A program made the position numbers and the translations under genes. Below the pieces are notes generated by a model. It made no database searches. It worked only from the letters and a program-made list of their open reading frames with translations, and had not been told where the DNA came from. Positions 1 through 7,404 of a DNA stretch of 14,759 nt are shown here, piece after piece; positions within the stretch are counted from its first letter, which is position 1; each line of letters opens with the position of its first letter. The stretch covers positions 1-14,759 of the forward strand of contig JALNXP010000029.1 in the NCBI GenBank assembly GCA_023230285.1, given 5' to 3'. The stretch comes from Bacteroidales bacterium. Its GTDB lineage: Bacteria; Bacteroidota; Bacteroidia; Bacteroidales; BM520.

Positions 1-389
1 GTGGCGTTTCTCGCACCTGCAACTTCACCGTCAGCATCACCATTTTTAATCATTAATACGCCTAAGTACAAAGGATCTTCAACCAATTTTGCCGCTTCTT
101 CTATCGTTAAGCCCTTACTTTTTCTCAAATTATACAATAATTGAATGTAAGTTTCTTTTTTCTCATGGGCTTTCGGGTCTATGATAGTCGCATTTTTAAT
201 GTTTTTCAATGAAAATTTGTCTGCCAAAGCCATAATTTCTTCTTTGTTTCCAAGTAAAATAGGTTTTGCCAAATTCAATGCGATAACCTCATCGGCTGCT
301 TTAATCGTTCTTTCTTCAGTGCCTTCAGGAAGCACAATACGCTTCGATAATTTTGAAGCGTTTTCTCTGATTTTTTCTAATAAATTCAT
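1..389 (-). CDS. pta: Phosphate acetyltransferase, N-terminal part (cut by window edge)
   Basis: Reading from ATG at 387-389 toward base 1 gives 129 codons with no stop. The protein begins MNLLEKIRENASKLSKRIVL and continues with PEGTEERTIKAADEV, the characteristic N-terminal strand-helix of the Pta/phosphotransacylase family (PF01515). It also contains LLGNKEEI and the stretch EDPLYLGVLMIKNGDADGEV, typical of the first domain. The enzyme interconverts acetyl-CoA plus phosphate and acetyl phosphate plus CoA in the cytoplasm; with acetate kinase it forms the acetate/ATP pathway. The C-terminal catalytic half lies outside the window, so phosphate butyryltransferase cannot be fully excluded. The malic-enzyme fusion form is unlikely because the domain starts at the initiator Met. 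It is transcribed divergently from the gene at 498, with 108 bp between the starts. Confidence 0.88.
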   Translation of the reverse strand, partial: MNLLEKIRENASKLSKRIVLPEGTEERTIKAADEVIALNLAKPILLGNKEEIMALADKFSLKNIKNATIIDPKAHEKKETYIQLLYNLRKSKGLTIEEAAKLVEDPLYLGVLMIKNGDADGEVAGARNA

Positions 390-440
390 TCTAATATATA
401 TCTTAAAACATAGTTAATAACCATATTAATTTTTAAGTTG

Positions 441-448
441 CAAAATTA
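441..448 (-). promoter_or_regulatory. pta: Candidate Bacteroidota -7 box for pta
   Basis: Read on the minus strand, 448 to 441 is TAATTTTG, an exact match to the Bacteroidota -7 consensus TAnnTTTG. It lies 52 bp upstream of the pta ATG. I see no clear -33 TTTG element at the usual spacing, so this is a consensus match without supporting data. Confidence 0.5.
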
Positions 449-469
449 GCCTTTTTTTTAATAATTTCG

Positions 470-477
470 TTTCTTTG
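470..477 (+). promoter_or_regulatory. Weak candidate -7 box for the 498-7401 operon
   Basis: The sequence TTTCTTTG matches TAnnTTTG at all but one fixed position (T instead of A). It is the best plus-strand candidate in the 108-bp divergent spacer. A transcript starting just downstream would have a leader of only 10-20 nt before the TTG at 498. The match is weak and no -33 element is evident. Confidence 0.3.
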
Positions 478-487
478 CAGCATAAAT

Positions 488-507
488 AATTGATAAATTG
501 ATAAATT
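488..507 (+). repeat. Tandem 8-bp repeat spanning the TTG start
   Basis: AATTGATA occurs at 488-495 and again at 496-503, followed by a half unit AATT at 504-507. Each copy carries a TTG. The second (498) opens the DUF4271 reading frame. The first (490) reads three codons and then hits TGA at 499-501. Confidence 0.7.
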
Positions 508-1223
508 CGACAGACATAATTCAACATACTCTAATTCAGAACAATACGTATAAAACATTGTCTGAGCGATTAATATTTTCTCATTCAACCGGCGATTTAT
601 TTTTCTGCATTTTAGCATTGTCGTTAGCTGTTATTGCTTTTATAATATATAATTATAATTCGAGAATGAAAGATGCTTTTTCGGCTATGATAATGCCTAC
701 AGGTATGAATCAATTATTGCGAGATGGAACATTTGTCAACGAAAGTATCTCTATATTAATGCAATTGATTTATACTGTTACCACTTCGATGTTTTATATT
801 GAGTTGCTACATTATTTGAATTATTCGTATTTTGGACTTAGCAACAAGATGCTATGGATGATAGTAGTGTCAATTGTATTCTTGTTACCCTTATTAAAAC
901 GTTTTATGTTATTGATATTCGGTGATTTATATAAAGTAAAAAACAGTTGTCTGCAATTTTCCATTACAAATGTATTGTATAATTTCTCTGCCGGCATGTT
1001 ACTTATTCCGATATTATTTTTCATTACATACTCAAAGGCATATTATATGTTTTATGTTGCCGGCATTATTTTATTGATTAACTATCTTTTATGTTTTTTC
1101 CGAATGATTTTGATTGGATTTTCGGACCAAAAACTTTCAAATATTTATTTTATTTTCTATCTTTGCACGCTGAAAATTTTGCCGGCGGTTGTGATTTACA
1201 CTTTCGTCATAAGATGCAGCTAA
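498..1223 (+). CDS. DUF4271 family integral membrane protein
   Basis: This is a 241-residue protein with about six hydrophobic segments (roughly residues 33-52, 85-105, 117-140, 160-178, 182-205 and 214-238). Its C-terminal motif around residues 212-233, including IFYLCTLKILPAV, is what I recognise as the DUF4271 family (PF14093). That family is specific to Bacteroidota and commonly sits beside the HemD-like gene, as here. The function is unknown. The start is unusual: there is no ATG before residue 57, which would remove the first membrane segment. An in-frame stop lies at 483-485, so initiation must be at TTG 498 or at a rarer codon such as ATT 489. The TTG lies in the second copy of a tandem 8-bp repeat. 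The stop is 34 bp from the next gene, suggesting co-transcription. Confidence 0.75.
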   Translation: MINSTDIIQHTLIQNNTYKTLSERLIFSHSTGDLFFCILALSLAVIAFIIYNYNSRMKDAFSAMIMPTGMNQLLRDGTFVNESISILMQLIYTVTTSMFYIELLHYLNYSYFGLSNKMLWMIVVSIVFLLPLLKRFMLLIFGDLYKVKNSCLQFSITNVLYNFSAGMLLIPILFFITYSKAYYMFYVAGIILLINYLLCFFRMILIGFSDQKLSNIYFIFYLCTLKILPAVVIYTFVIRCS

Positions 1224-1257
1224 TTTATTGATTTATAATATTATAACTCGTAAATTT

Positions 1258-2001
1258 ATGAATATAAAAAACATATTGTTTTCGCAGCCTAAGCCTGCCG
1301 AAATCGAAAAAACGCCTTATTTTAATCTTATCAAGAAGTTTAATGTGGATTGCGATTTTGAAAAATTCATAAAAATAGAAGGTGTCTCTGCAAGAGAGTT
1401 CAGGTTGAACAAAGTATATCTGCAAGATTATAGTGCTGCTATCTTAACAAGTCGTAATGCTATTGACCATCTTTTTAGAATGGCAAAAGAATTGAGATAT
1501 GATATTCCGTCCACCATGAAGTATTTCTGTAATTCGGAGTCTACCGCTTTTTATTTGCAACGATACATCCAATATAGAAAGAGAAAAGTTTTTCACGGCA
1601 AACAAACGTTAGAAGAAATGATGGAGCTGATACTCAAGCACAAAGAAGAGAAGTTTATAGTGCCATGCTCTGAAGTACATCAAGCCGACTTGTCTAATCT
1701 TTTGGATACTAATGGCATTAATTATGCGAGAGCTGTGTTTTATAAAACATTATCCAGTGACATCAAACATTTAGACTTGAGTAAATATGACATGATAGTT
1801 CTTTTTACTCCTGCCGGTGTTAAATCTTTGTTTGAGAATTTTCCTGATTATGTGCAGGGAGAGACTATATTCGGGGGCTTCGGTGCAAATACTATAAAAG
1901 CAATGGAAGATGCCGGCTTACGCGTTGATGTCCAAGCACCTATGCCTAAATGTCCTTCTATGACAATGTCTATCGAGGAATATCTGAAAAGTCATAAGTA
2001 G
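1258..2001 (+). CDS. hemD: Uroporphyrinogen-III synthase-like protein (HemD family)
   Basis: This 247-residue protein begins MNIKNILFSQPKP, the usual start of Bacteroidota HemD-family proteins (PF02602). It carries the two domain-specific motifs: AILTSRNAIDHLF (about residues 61-73) and VLFTPAGVKSLFENF (about 181-195). It ends with a PSMTMSIEEYL segment like family members. The classical enzyme cyclises hydroxymethylbilane with inversion of ring D to give uroporphyrinogen III for heme and corrinoid synthesis in the cytoplasm. HemD sequences are poorly conserved, and no other tetrapyrrole gene is in the window, so activity is inferred from family membership only. I chose ATG 1258 over the in-frame TTG 1228 because the family's N-terminus starts exactly there. 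It is 17 bp upstream of rnpA. Confidence 0.82.
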   Translation: MNIKNILFSQPKPAEIEKTPYFNLIKKFNVDCDFEKFIKIEGVSAREFRLNKVYLQDYSAAILTSRNAIDHLFRMAKELRYDIPSTMKYFCNSESTAFYLQRYIQYRKRKVFHGKQTLEEMMELILKHKEEKFIVPCSEVHQADLSNLLDTNGINYARAVFYKTLSSDIKHLDLSKYDMIVLFTPAGVKSLFENFPDYVQGETIFGGFGANTIKAMEDAGLRVDVQAPMPKCPSMTMSIEEYLKSHK

Positions 2002-2018
2002 TTTTAATATAGATATTT

Positions 2019-2474
2019 ATGCTCGGTACAAACAGCTTTCCGAAAAAAGAAAGATTATGCGGAGATACGCTTATCGGCATATTATTTAAAAAAGGAACTA
2101 AATATTATCAATCAGGTTTTTTGTTTTATGCTTATTTGCATAAAATTGAATGTACAGATGATACTGATATGTTTGAATGTGAACAAGTTATATCAGTTCC
2201 GAATTTCTCTGTCATTTTGACTACGAGGAAGAGATTGTTTAAAAACGCTGTGGATAGAAATAAAATCAAAAGGTTGTTGAAAGAATCTTTCAGAAATAAT
2301 AAGATTTTAATGCAAAACTACGTTATTCCGAAAGATAAACTGCTTTTGCTGGGAATAATTTATGTTGGCAACGAAGTTCCAAATTATACAAATTGTGACA
2401 AAGCCGTAAAATATTTTTTAACAAAAGGGTTAAGCAGTTTTTTTACAAATAATGATGAAAAAATTAATAGGTAA
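2019..2474 (+). CDS. rnpA: Ribonuclease P protein component
   Basis: This 151-residue basic protein assists the RNase P RNA in removing the 5' leader from pre-tRNAs. The N-terminal FPKKERLCG matches the family opening (F-x-K-x-x-R-L). The RNR signature is present as [18 protein letters not shown] at residues 75-92, contributing to the RNA-binding cleft. It is longer than the common 110-135 residues, partly because of an acidic, Cys-containing stretch (about residues 43-62, with [10 protein letters not shown]) before the strand leading to the RNR helix. The ATG at 2019 is supported by the immediate family N-terminus. rpmH, its neighbour in many other bacteria, is absent. Its 3' end overlaps yidD by 23 bp, a common rnpA-yidD arrangement that implies translational coupling. 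Confidence 0.93.
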   Translation: MLGTNSFPKKERLCGDTLIGILFKKGTKYYQSGFLFYAYLHKIECTDDTDMFECEQVISVPNFSVILTTRKRLFKNAVDRNKIKRLLKESFRNNKILMQNYVIPKDKLLLLGIIYVGNEVPNYTNCDKAVKYFLTKGLSSFFTNNDEKINR

Positions 2475-2676
2475 ATTTTTTATCTTAACCATAAGATTCT
2501 ATCAAGTTGCGATATCACCGTTGCTTCCTAAGGCATGCAGGTATACGCCTACGTGTTCTCAGTACGGCATAGAGGCTATATGTAAATACGGTCCTTTTAG
2601 AGGTGGCTGGCTTACGTTGAAACGCATCTTGTCGTGTAACCCATGGGGCGGCAGCGGCTATGATCCTGTGCCATAA
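2452..2676 (+). CDS. yidD: YidD membrane protein insertion efficiency factor
   Basis: This 74-residue protein belongs to the YidD/UPF0161 (DUF37) family, which associates with the inner membrane and aids Sec/YidC-dependent insertion. It has an N-terminal amphipathic or hydrophobic helix (about residues 4-22). This is followed by the diagnostic core: [19 protein letters not shown] at about residues 20-38, then the [19 protein letters not shown] segment, and a terminal GGSGYDPVP. Three conserved cysteines (C29, C35, C62) are present. The gene opens with two consecutive ATG codons (2452 and 2455) inside the end of rnpA, so translation is probably coupled. It ends 28 bp before the S41 peptidase. 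The length is typical for the family. Confidence 0.95.
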   Translation: MMKKLIGKFFILTIRFYQVAISPLLPKACRYTPTCSQYGIEAICKYGPFRGGWLTLKRILSCNPWGGSGYDPVP

Positions 2677-2704
2677 TATTGATAATCAGTAAATAATCTA
2701 CATA

Positions 2705-4351
2705 ATGAGTAAAAGAATATTCTTACAGCTTTTTTTAATAGTCGGCATTAGTGTAACAGGATTTTGCCAAAGTAATAACTTTGAAATTTCCAAGAATATG
2801 GAAATTTATACTTCTGTTTATAAGACTTTATTTGAGAATTACGTTGATGAACTTAATACCGGCGAGTTAATGCGTACCGGCATTGATGCCATGTTGGAGT
2901 CGTTAGATCCTTATACGGAGTACAAGTCGGAGTCTGAAGTTGAAGATTTCCGGTTTATGACTACCGGTCAATACGGCGGCATTGGTGCTCTTATTTTGCA
3001 ACACGGTGAAGATGTAATAATCAGCGAACCTTATCAGGGAACCGCCGCCGATAAAGCAGGCTTAAAAGCCGGGGATAAAATTATAGCCATAGACGGCAAA
3101 AATGTCAGCGATAAAAGTTCTTCAAATGTCAGCGAACTTATGAAGGGTGAACCGGGGACAGAATTGGCAATTACGGTGGAAAGATTTGGCGAAAATAAAG
3201 CTATCACAAAGAAAATAATTAGAGAAAAAGTGTCTATCCCAAGTGTTCCTTATTACGAACTCTTAGACGATTCTATTGCATATATTAACTTATCCGGTTT
3301 TACTTTTGATGCGAGCAGCGATTTTCTTAATGCTTATAACAGCATGAGAAAAAATTGCGAACTTAGCGGCTTAATCATAGACTTACGCAGTAATGGCGGC
3401 GGCTTGTTGGAACAGGCTGTGAAAATAATGAACTTCTTTGTGCCGGCTAATGAGCTGATTGTAAATACAAAAGGTAGAATAGCATCGAAAAATTCTTATC
3501 ATAAAACAACAGTAAAACCTATTGACACACTTATCCCGATAGTGGTACTCGTTAACGGCGCAAGTGCTTCTGCCAGCGAAATATTAGCCGGAGCTATGCA
3601 AGACTTGGACAGAGGTGTCATAGTCGGACAACGTACTTTCGGAAAAGGCTTGGTGCAAAATATTCTGCCAATAGCATATAATTCGCAGATGAAAGTTACT
3701 GTCGCTAAATATTATATCCCCAGCGGAAGATGTATTCAGGCAATAGATTATTCTCATAAAGATGCTTATGGTAACTGGAATAAAGTTCCTGACTCACTGA
3801 TGACTAAATTCTATACCCGAAATAAACGTACTGTATGGGACGGCGCCGGCATACAACCCGACATCGAAGTAGCCCCGGTAGAATACGGCGAAGTTACAGC
3901 TAACCTCATCATGAGACATTATATCTTCGACTTCGCTACTCAATATTATTATAATAATATTGATAAAACTGTTGATGCCAAAACTTTTGTTGTCGATGAC
4001 ACAATTTGGAATGATTTTGTTAATTATCTGGAAGACAAAAACTTTACATATAATTCTTATATTGATGACCAACTTGTCGCTCTGAAAAAAAATGTAAGTG
4101 AAAATGAACATTATTCTTCTGTTTTAGATGAAATAGACAAATTGGAACTTGCTTTAAAAGAAGTAAAATCCAAAGATTTAATAACTTATAAAGAAGCAAT
4201 CATATATTTTCTTGGCAATGAAATAGTTAGTAGATACTGCTATAATACGGGAAAACTTATCTATTCTTTAAATAATGACAAAGAGTTGGAAGCAGCAGTA
4301 CAGGTTATCAACGATAAAAACAAATATAATTCCATATTAGCCGGTAAGTAA
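2705..4351 (+). CDS. S41 family C-terminal processing peptidase (PDZ protease)
   Basis: This 548-residue serine protease of the CtpA/Prc type is probably periplasmic; such enzymes trim or degrade proteins from the C-terminus. A hydrophobic signal sequence spans about residues 4-20. A helical region with DAMLESLDPYTEY (61-73) leads into a PDZ domain (about 86-165), which contains GGIGALI and AGLKAGDKIIAIDGK. The catalytic core has LRSNGGG (227-233), GASASASEILAGA with nucleophile Ser289, and TFGKGLVQ with general base Lys314 and supporting Gln318. The Ser-to-Lys distance of 25 and Lys-to-Gln distance of 4 match characterised CtpB. The C-terminal region of about 160 residues (from 390) is a mostly helical extension typical of Bacteroidota members. 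Phe before Cys21 argues against a lipoprotein. The next gene starts one base after its stop codon. Confidence 0.93.
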   Translation: MSKRIFLQLFLIVGISVTGFCQSNNFEISKNMEIYTSVYKTLFENYVDELNTGELMRTGIDAMLESLDPYTEYKSESEVEDFRFMTTGQYGGIGALILQHGEDVIISEPYQGTAADKAGLKAGDKIIAIDGKNVSDKSSSNVSELMKGEPGTELAITVERFGENKAITKKIIREKVSIPSVPYYELLDDSIAYINLSGFTFDASSDFLNAYNSMRKNCELSGLIIDLRSNGGGLLEQAVKIMNFFVPANELIVNTKGRIASKNSYHKTTVKPIDTLIPIVVLVNGASASASEILAGAMQDLDRGVIVGQRTFGKGLVQNILPIAYNSQMKVTVAKYYIPSGRCIQAIDYSHKDAYGNWNKVPDSLMTKFYTRNKRTVWDGAGIQPDIEVAPVEYGEVTANLIMRHYIFDFATQYYYNNIDKTVDAKTFVVDDTIWNDFVNYLEDKNFTYNSYIDDQLVALKKNVSENEHYSSVLDEIDKLELALKEVKSKDLITYKEAIIYFLGNEIVSRYCYNTGKLIYSLNNDKELEAAVQVINDKNKYNSILAGK

Positions 4352-4352
4352 A

Positions 4353-5996
4353 ATGACAAAAAAATGCTCGTTATATAGCATCTTGGAACTTTTTCTTATA
4401 TTGATGGCTGTAGCTGTAGTCTGTTCTAATACTTTAATGACTATAGCAGATGTCTGCCTGTTTCTGGTCTGGCTCGCTTTTGGATATGAAGAATCTGTAG
4501 ATAAAGCAAACCGAAACAATGGAGTTTTATACCATATTGGACATGGATTTATTATTCAAATCAATAAATTTCTGCATAATAAAGCCGCTATAATATTTTC
4601 TTTGTTTTATCTTGCATCAGTTGTCGGAATAATATATTCATCAAATATAGATAAAGCTGTCAACGATTTAATCGTAAAATTGCCATTGCTTTTATTTTCT
4701 GTATTATTTTCAGGCTTCCCTCTGTTAAATAAAGAAACAATAAACAAAATATTTATTTTTCATTGCGCTATGTTGCTAATAGCCTCTTTAATAGGTGTTT
4801 ATAATCTATTTGTGCTTTCAATAAATTATAGAAAAATATTTCCATACATTTCACATATTCGTTTGTCTTTAAATTATTGTGTGTCAGTGCTTTTTTTGTT
4901 TTACTATATTTTTAAGAACAATCATCGACAAATTATTTATAAAATTATACCCGTTATTATTATAATATGGTTTATAATGTTCTTAATTATTATGAAATCT
5001 ATGACAGGTATAGGGTCTTTAATTGCAATTACAGTTTTAATTCTTACTTCCCGCAATTTTTTAGAATCACTGTCGAAGAAGCAAAGAATTTGTGTTATTT
5101 CAATTTTTTCCGTCATAATTATTTTTGTCATTGGTTTTTTTGTATATTCATACGTAAAGTATTATAAATCTGATTTTGGGAATAGAGAAATAGCCGAATA
5201 TACATTAAATGGGAATAAATACAGTCATAAGGTTCAAAATGGCTTAATTGAAGAAGGTGATAATTATATGTATAACGTATGTCTTCCGGAGTTGCGGAAA
5301 GAATGGAGCAAGAGAAGTGAGTTAAATTTTGATTCGAGTACTTATGCCGGTACACCGCTAAAAATAACTTTAATAAGATTTCTTAATTCGATGGATTTAC
5401 CGAAAGACAGTGTCGGTGTAAGTAAACTGAGTCAAGAGCAAATTGGTTATATAGAGCAAGGTATTGCCAACATAAATTATTTATCGAAATTCGGTTTGTA
5501 TTCACGTATGAGTTCATTCTTTTTTAGTTGTGAAAAGTATAAAAAAGAGAAAGTTACCTCCGGTAATTCGGTGCTGCAAAGGTTTTCTTTTTGGAAAGCA
5601 GGAATAATGCTTTTTAAAAAGCATCCTGTTTTTGGTGTCGGTACAGGAGATGTTGACGAAGAATTAAACATAGTATATGAGACAAATTTTCCACGTTTAT
5701 CCGAGAAATATCGTTTTTCTACTCACAATCAGTTTATTAATATTGCATGTCAATTAGGTGTTGTTGGTTTGTTGATATTTTTAGCAAGTTTATTGATACC
5801 CGGGATATTATTACATGTATATAACGACTTTCATTGGAAATATTTTCTTCTGTTGATGATTATATCAATGTTTTTTGAAGATACCATTGGCACACAAGCC
5901 GGTGTTACGTTGTTTTCATATTTCTACTTTATTTTTCTGTTTAATCATAACTATTATGCAAATCAAAGAATTGAAGACCACCTACTACGAAACTGA
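4353..5996 (+). CDS. O-antigen ligase/polymerase-like membrane protein (Wzy_C family)
   Basis: This 547-residue, Ile/Phe-rich protein has about 10-12 predicted membrane segments and one large extracytoplasmic loop (about residues 268-430). The loop is followed by the O-antigen ligase signature (PF04932). That signature has R410 and W414 in RFSFWKAGIMLF, then KHPVFGVGTGD, and STHNQFINIACQLGVVG with the expected His458. WaaL-type ligases transfer a polymer from undecaprenyl diphosphate to lipid A-core; Wzy polymerases and protein O-oligosaccharyltransferases share the fold. The sequence alone does not decide between them. No other glycan-assembly gene is nearby, apart from the MsbA-like exporter downstream, so the acceptor and donor are unknown. 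It starts 1 bp after the S41 peptidase stop and its last 41 bp overlap cytidine deaminase. This implies co-expression and possibly translational coupling. Confidence 0.82.
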   Translation: MTKKCSLYSILELFLILMAVAVVCSNTLMTIADVCLFLVWLAFGYEESVDKANRNNGVLYHIGHGFIIQINKFLHNKAAIIFSLFYLASVVGIIYSSNIDKAVNDLIVKLPLLLFSVLFSGFPLLNKETINKIFIFHCAMLLIASLIGVYNLFVLSINYRKIFPYISHIRLSLNYCVSVLFLFYYIFKNNHRQIIYKIIPVIIIIWFIMFLIIMKSMTGIGSLIAITVLILTSRNFLESLSKKQRICVISIFSVIIIFVIGFFVYSYVKYYKSDFGNREIAEYTLNGNKYSHKVQNGLIEEGDNYMYNVCLPELRKEWSKRSELNFDSSTYAGTPLKITLIRFLNSMDLPKDSVGVSKLSQEQIGYIEQGIANINYLSKFGLYSRMSSFFFSCEKYKKEKVTSGNSVLQRFSFWKAGIMLFKKHPVFGVGTGDVDEELNIVYETNFPRLSEKYRFSTHNQFINIACQLGVVGLLIFLASLLIPGILLHVYNDFHWKYFLLLMIISMFFEDTIGTQAGVTLFSYFYFIFLFNHNYYANQRIEDHLLRN

Positions 5997-6444
5997 CAAC
6001 ATCAACGAATTACCTGCTGATGAGTGTAAGTTAATAAATAGAGCAATAGAAGCGTTAGCATCTTCATACGCGCCATACTCGCAATTTAGAGTTGGTGCGG
6101 CGGCTTTACTTGATTCAGGGGAAATAATCATTGGCAGTAACCAAGAAAATTCGGCATCGCCGGTATGTATTTGCGGCGAAAGGGTAGCAATGTTTTCAGC
6201 TAAAGCGCAGTATCCTGATAGTCAGATATTAAAAATAGCTATCACAGCTAAAACAGACAAATTTGTAATAGACAACCCTGTGTCGCCATGTGGCAGTTGC
6301 CGACAAGCATTGGCAGAAATTGAAGAACGCCAAAGTCTTCCTATTAAAGTAATATTATATTCACCTACAGGAAAAATTTATTCTTTTGATTCTGCAAAAA
6401 TATTATTACCTTTGACCTTCAATGAAAACAGACTAAAGAAGTAA
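5956..6444 (+). CDS. cdd: Cytidine deaminase
   Basis: This 162-residue cytoplasmic enzyme hydrolytically deaminates cytidine and deoxycytidine to uridine and deoxyuridine in pyrimidine salvage. It is of the small, tetrameric class in which zinc is held by three cysteines. The first motif is CICGERVAMF with Zn ligand Cys73 and catalytic Glu75. The second is SPCGSCRQALAE with Zn ligands Cys112 and Cys115. Substrate-binding elements are SSYAPYSQFRVGAA (about 36-49) and NQENSASPV (about 62-70). ATG 5956 fits the family length. The frame is open further upstream to TTG 5875, but that would add 27 residues lying wholly within the ligase gene. The 41-bp overlap with the ligase and 3-bp gap to the next gene place it inside the operon. 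Confidence 0.95.
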   Translation: MQIKELKTTYYETDNINELPADECKLINRAIEALASSYAPYSQFRVGAAALLDSGEIIIGSNQENSASPVCICGERVAMFSAKAQYPDSQILKIAITAKTDKFVIDNPVSPCGSCRQALAEIEERQSLPIKVILYSPTGKIYSFDSAKILLPLTFNENRLKK

Positions 6445-6447
6445 AAA

Positions 6448-7401
6448 ATGTCCAACGAAAACATCAAGAAAACCAATGTCAAAGCAATAAATTCTAACGA
6501 CATTGAAGACATATTAAGGAAGTATGATCAACGTATTATTTTTGAAGAAACCAATATCAAGCCGGATAAATCGGATTTGAATGATGCGCTTCAAGATTAT
6601 ATCAAAAGTCGTGATATCGGAAATAAATCAGTATTGGGCATTGATATTTATAGATATAGCAGTTATAGTGAATTTAGCCAAACATTGATACCTTTTTTAT
6701 TTAAAAAGTTGTTTGATTATACCATTACACTTTGTTTGAGAAATCATCCTTATGTGTTTCAAGAATATAGCGAGGAAAGGATAAACCGAAATTTTATCAG
6801 TAGTGGAGACGGCGGCTATGTGTTGTTTGACACGCCTTTTCACTCACTGATATTCGCTTTTAACCTTGCATTTGTATTGAGGATTTTTAATTCTTTTCAT
6901 CTATTTCCCAAGCTAAGAAGAATTATTGGAGAAATAAGTATGCGTTATACTATTACATACGACAAAATTTATTTCTTCGAAAATAATTTTTATGGAAAAG
7001 GTATCATCCACAATGCAAGGATAATACAGAAAGATAATTTGAACAGATGCTTAATAGACCAGAATACTTATTTATGGTTTATGCTGAATATAGATGGTGT
7101 TGAAAACCTGCAATTGCTGACATTGATGGACATATCAAACATATATTATTTTAAAAACAAGTATGAGAAATTCAATGATGAAAGATTTCATGACGAGATT
7201 TTCAGTATAATTCCTTTGCGTACTTATGGTGTTATCAATGCCGACTTGTTGCAGATAGGTTGTATCGCCTCCAAAGAAACAGTTATCAATATTTACAATC
7301 TTCACATTCAGGTAGTGATGAAATTTCGCAACGATGATGCTCCGGACCAGAGCAAACTCATCACTATTACTTTAGGTAATATCAATACCGAAGGAATTTA
7401 G
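6448..7401 (+). CDS. Soluble protein with divergent class III nucleotidyl cyclase-like domain
   Basis: I do not recognise this 317-residue protein by name. Residues about 60-215 follow the order of elements in a class III adenylyl/guanylyl cyclase domain. First comes a strand with GIDIYRYSSYSEF, whose Asp66 sits where the first metal-binding Asp is expected. Next is a hairpin strand FISSGDGGYVLFDTP, whose Asp121 matches the second metal Asp. A helix then leads to ISMRYTITYDKIYF, which resembles the usual lRiGIhxG strand. Finally FYGKGIIHNARII resembles the yGxxVNxAaR motif. The purine-recognising Lys is not evident (Ser at its place) and the Asn/Arg spacing is shortened, so substrate or activity may differ. 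Residues 1-55 and about 215-317 match nothing I know. No signal peptide or membrane segment is evident. It starts 3 bp after cdd and closes the operon. Cyclase homology is inference from motif order. Confidence 0.6.
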   Translation: MSNENIKKTNVKAINSNDIEDILRKYDQRIIFEETNIKPDKSDLNDALQDYIKSRDIGNKSVLGIDIYRYSSYSEFSQTLIPFLFKKLFDYTITLCLRNHPYVFQEYSEERINRNFISSGDGGYVLFDTPFHSLIFAFNLAFVLRIFNSFHLFPKLRRIIGEISMRYTITYDKIYFFENNFYGKGIIHNARIIQKDNLNRCLIDQNTYLWFMLNIDGVENLQLLTLMDISNIYYFKNKYEKFNDERFHDEIFSIIPLRTYGVINADLLQIGCIASKETVINIYNLHIQVVMKFRNDDAPDQSKLITITLGNINTEGI

Positions 7402-7404
7402 TTC

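Noticed and set aside
181..417. Plus-strand reading frame of 78 codons antisense to the first gene
   Set aside because: It lies almost wholly opposite the pta coding sequence, whose minus-strand translation is clearly conserved.
1228..1257. TTG start 30 bp upstream for the HemD-like gene
   Set aside because: ATG 1258 gives the exact N-terminus seen in this family (MNIKNILFSQPKP); the extra ten residues have no family support.
2705..2770. S41 peptidase as a lipoprotein via Cys21
   Set aside because: The residues before Cys21 are TGF; a Phe at -1 does not fit the lipobox, so ordinary signal peptidase I cleavage is more likely.
5875..5955. Longer N-terminus for cytidine deaminase from TTG 5875
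   Set aside because: The extra 27 codons are hydrophobic out-of-frame read of the ligase gene, and deaminases of this class begin near ATG 5956.
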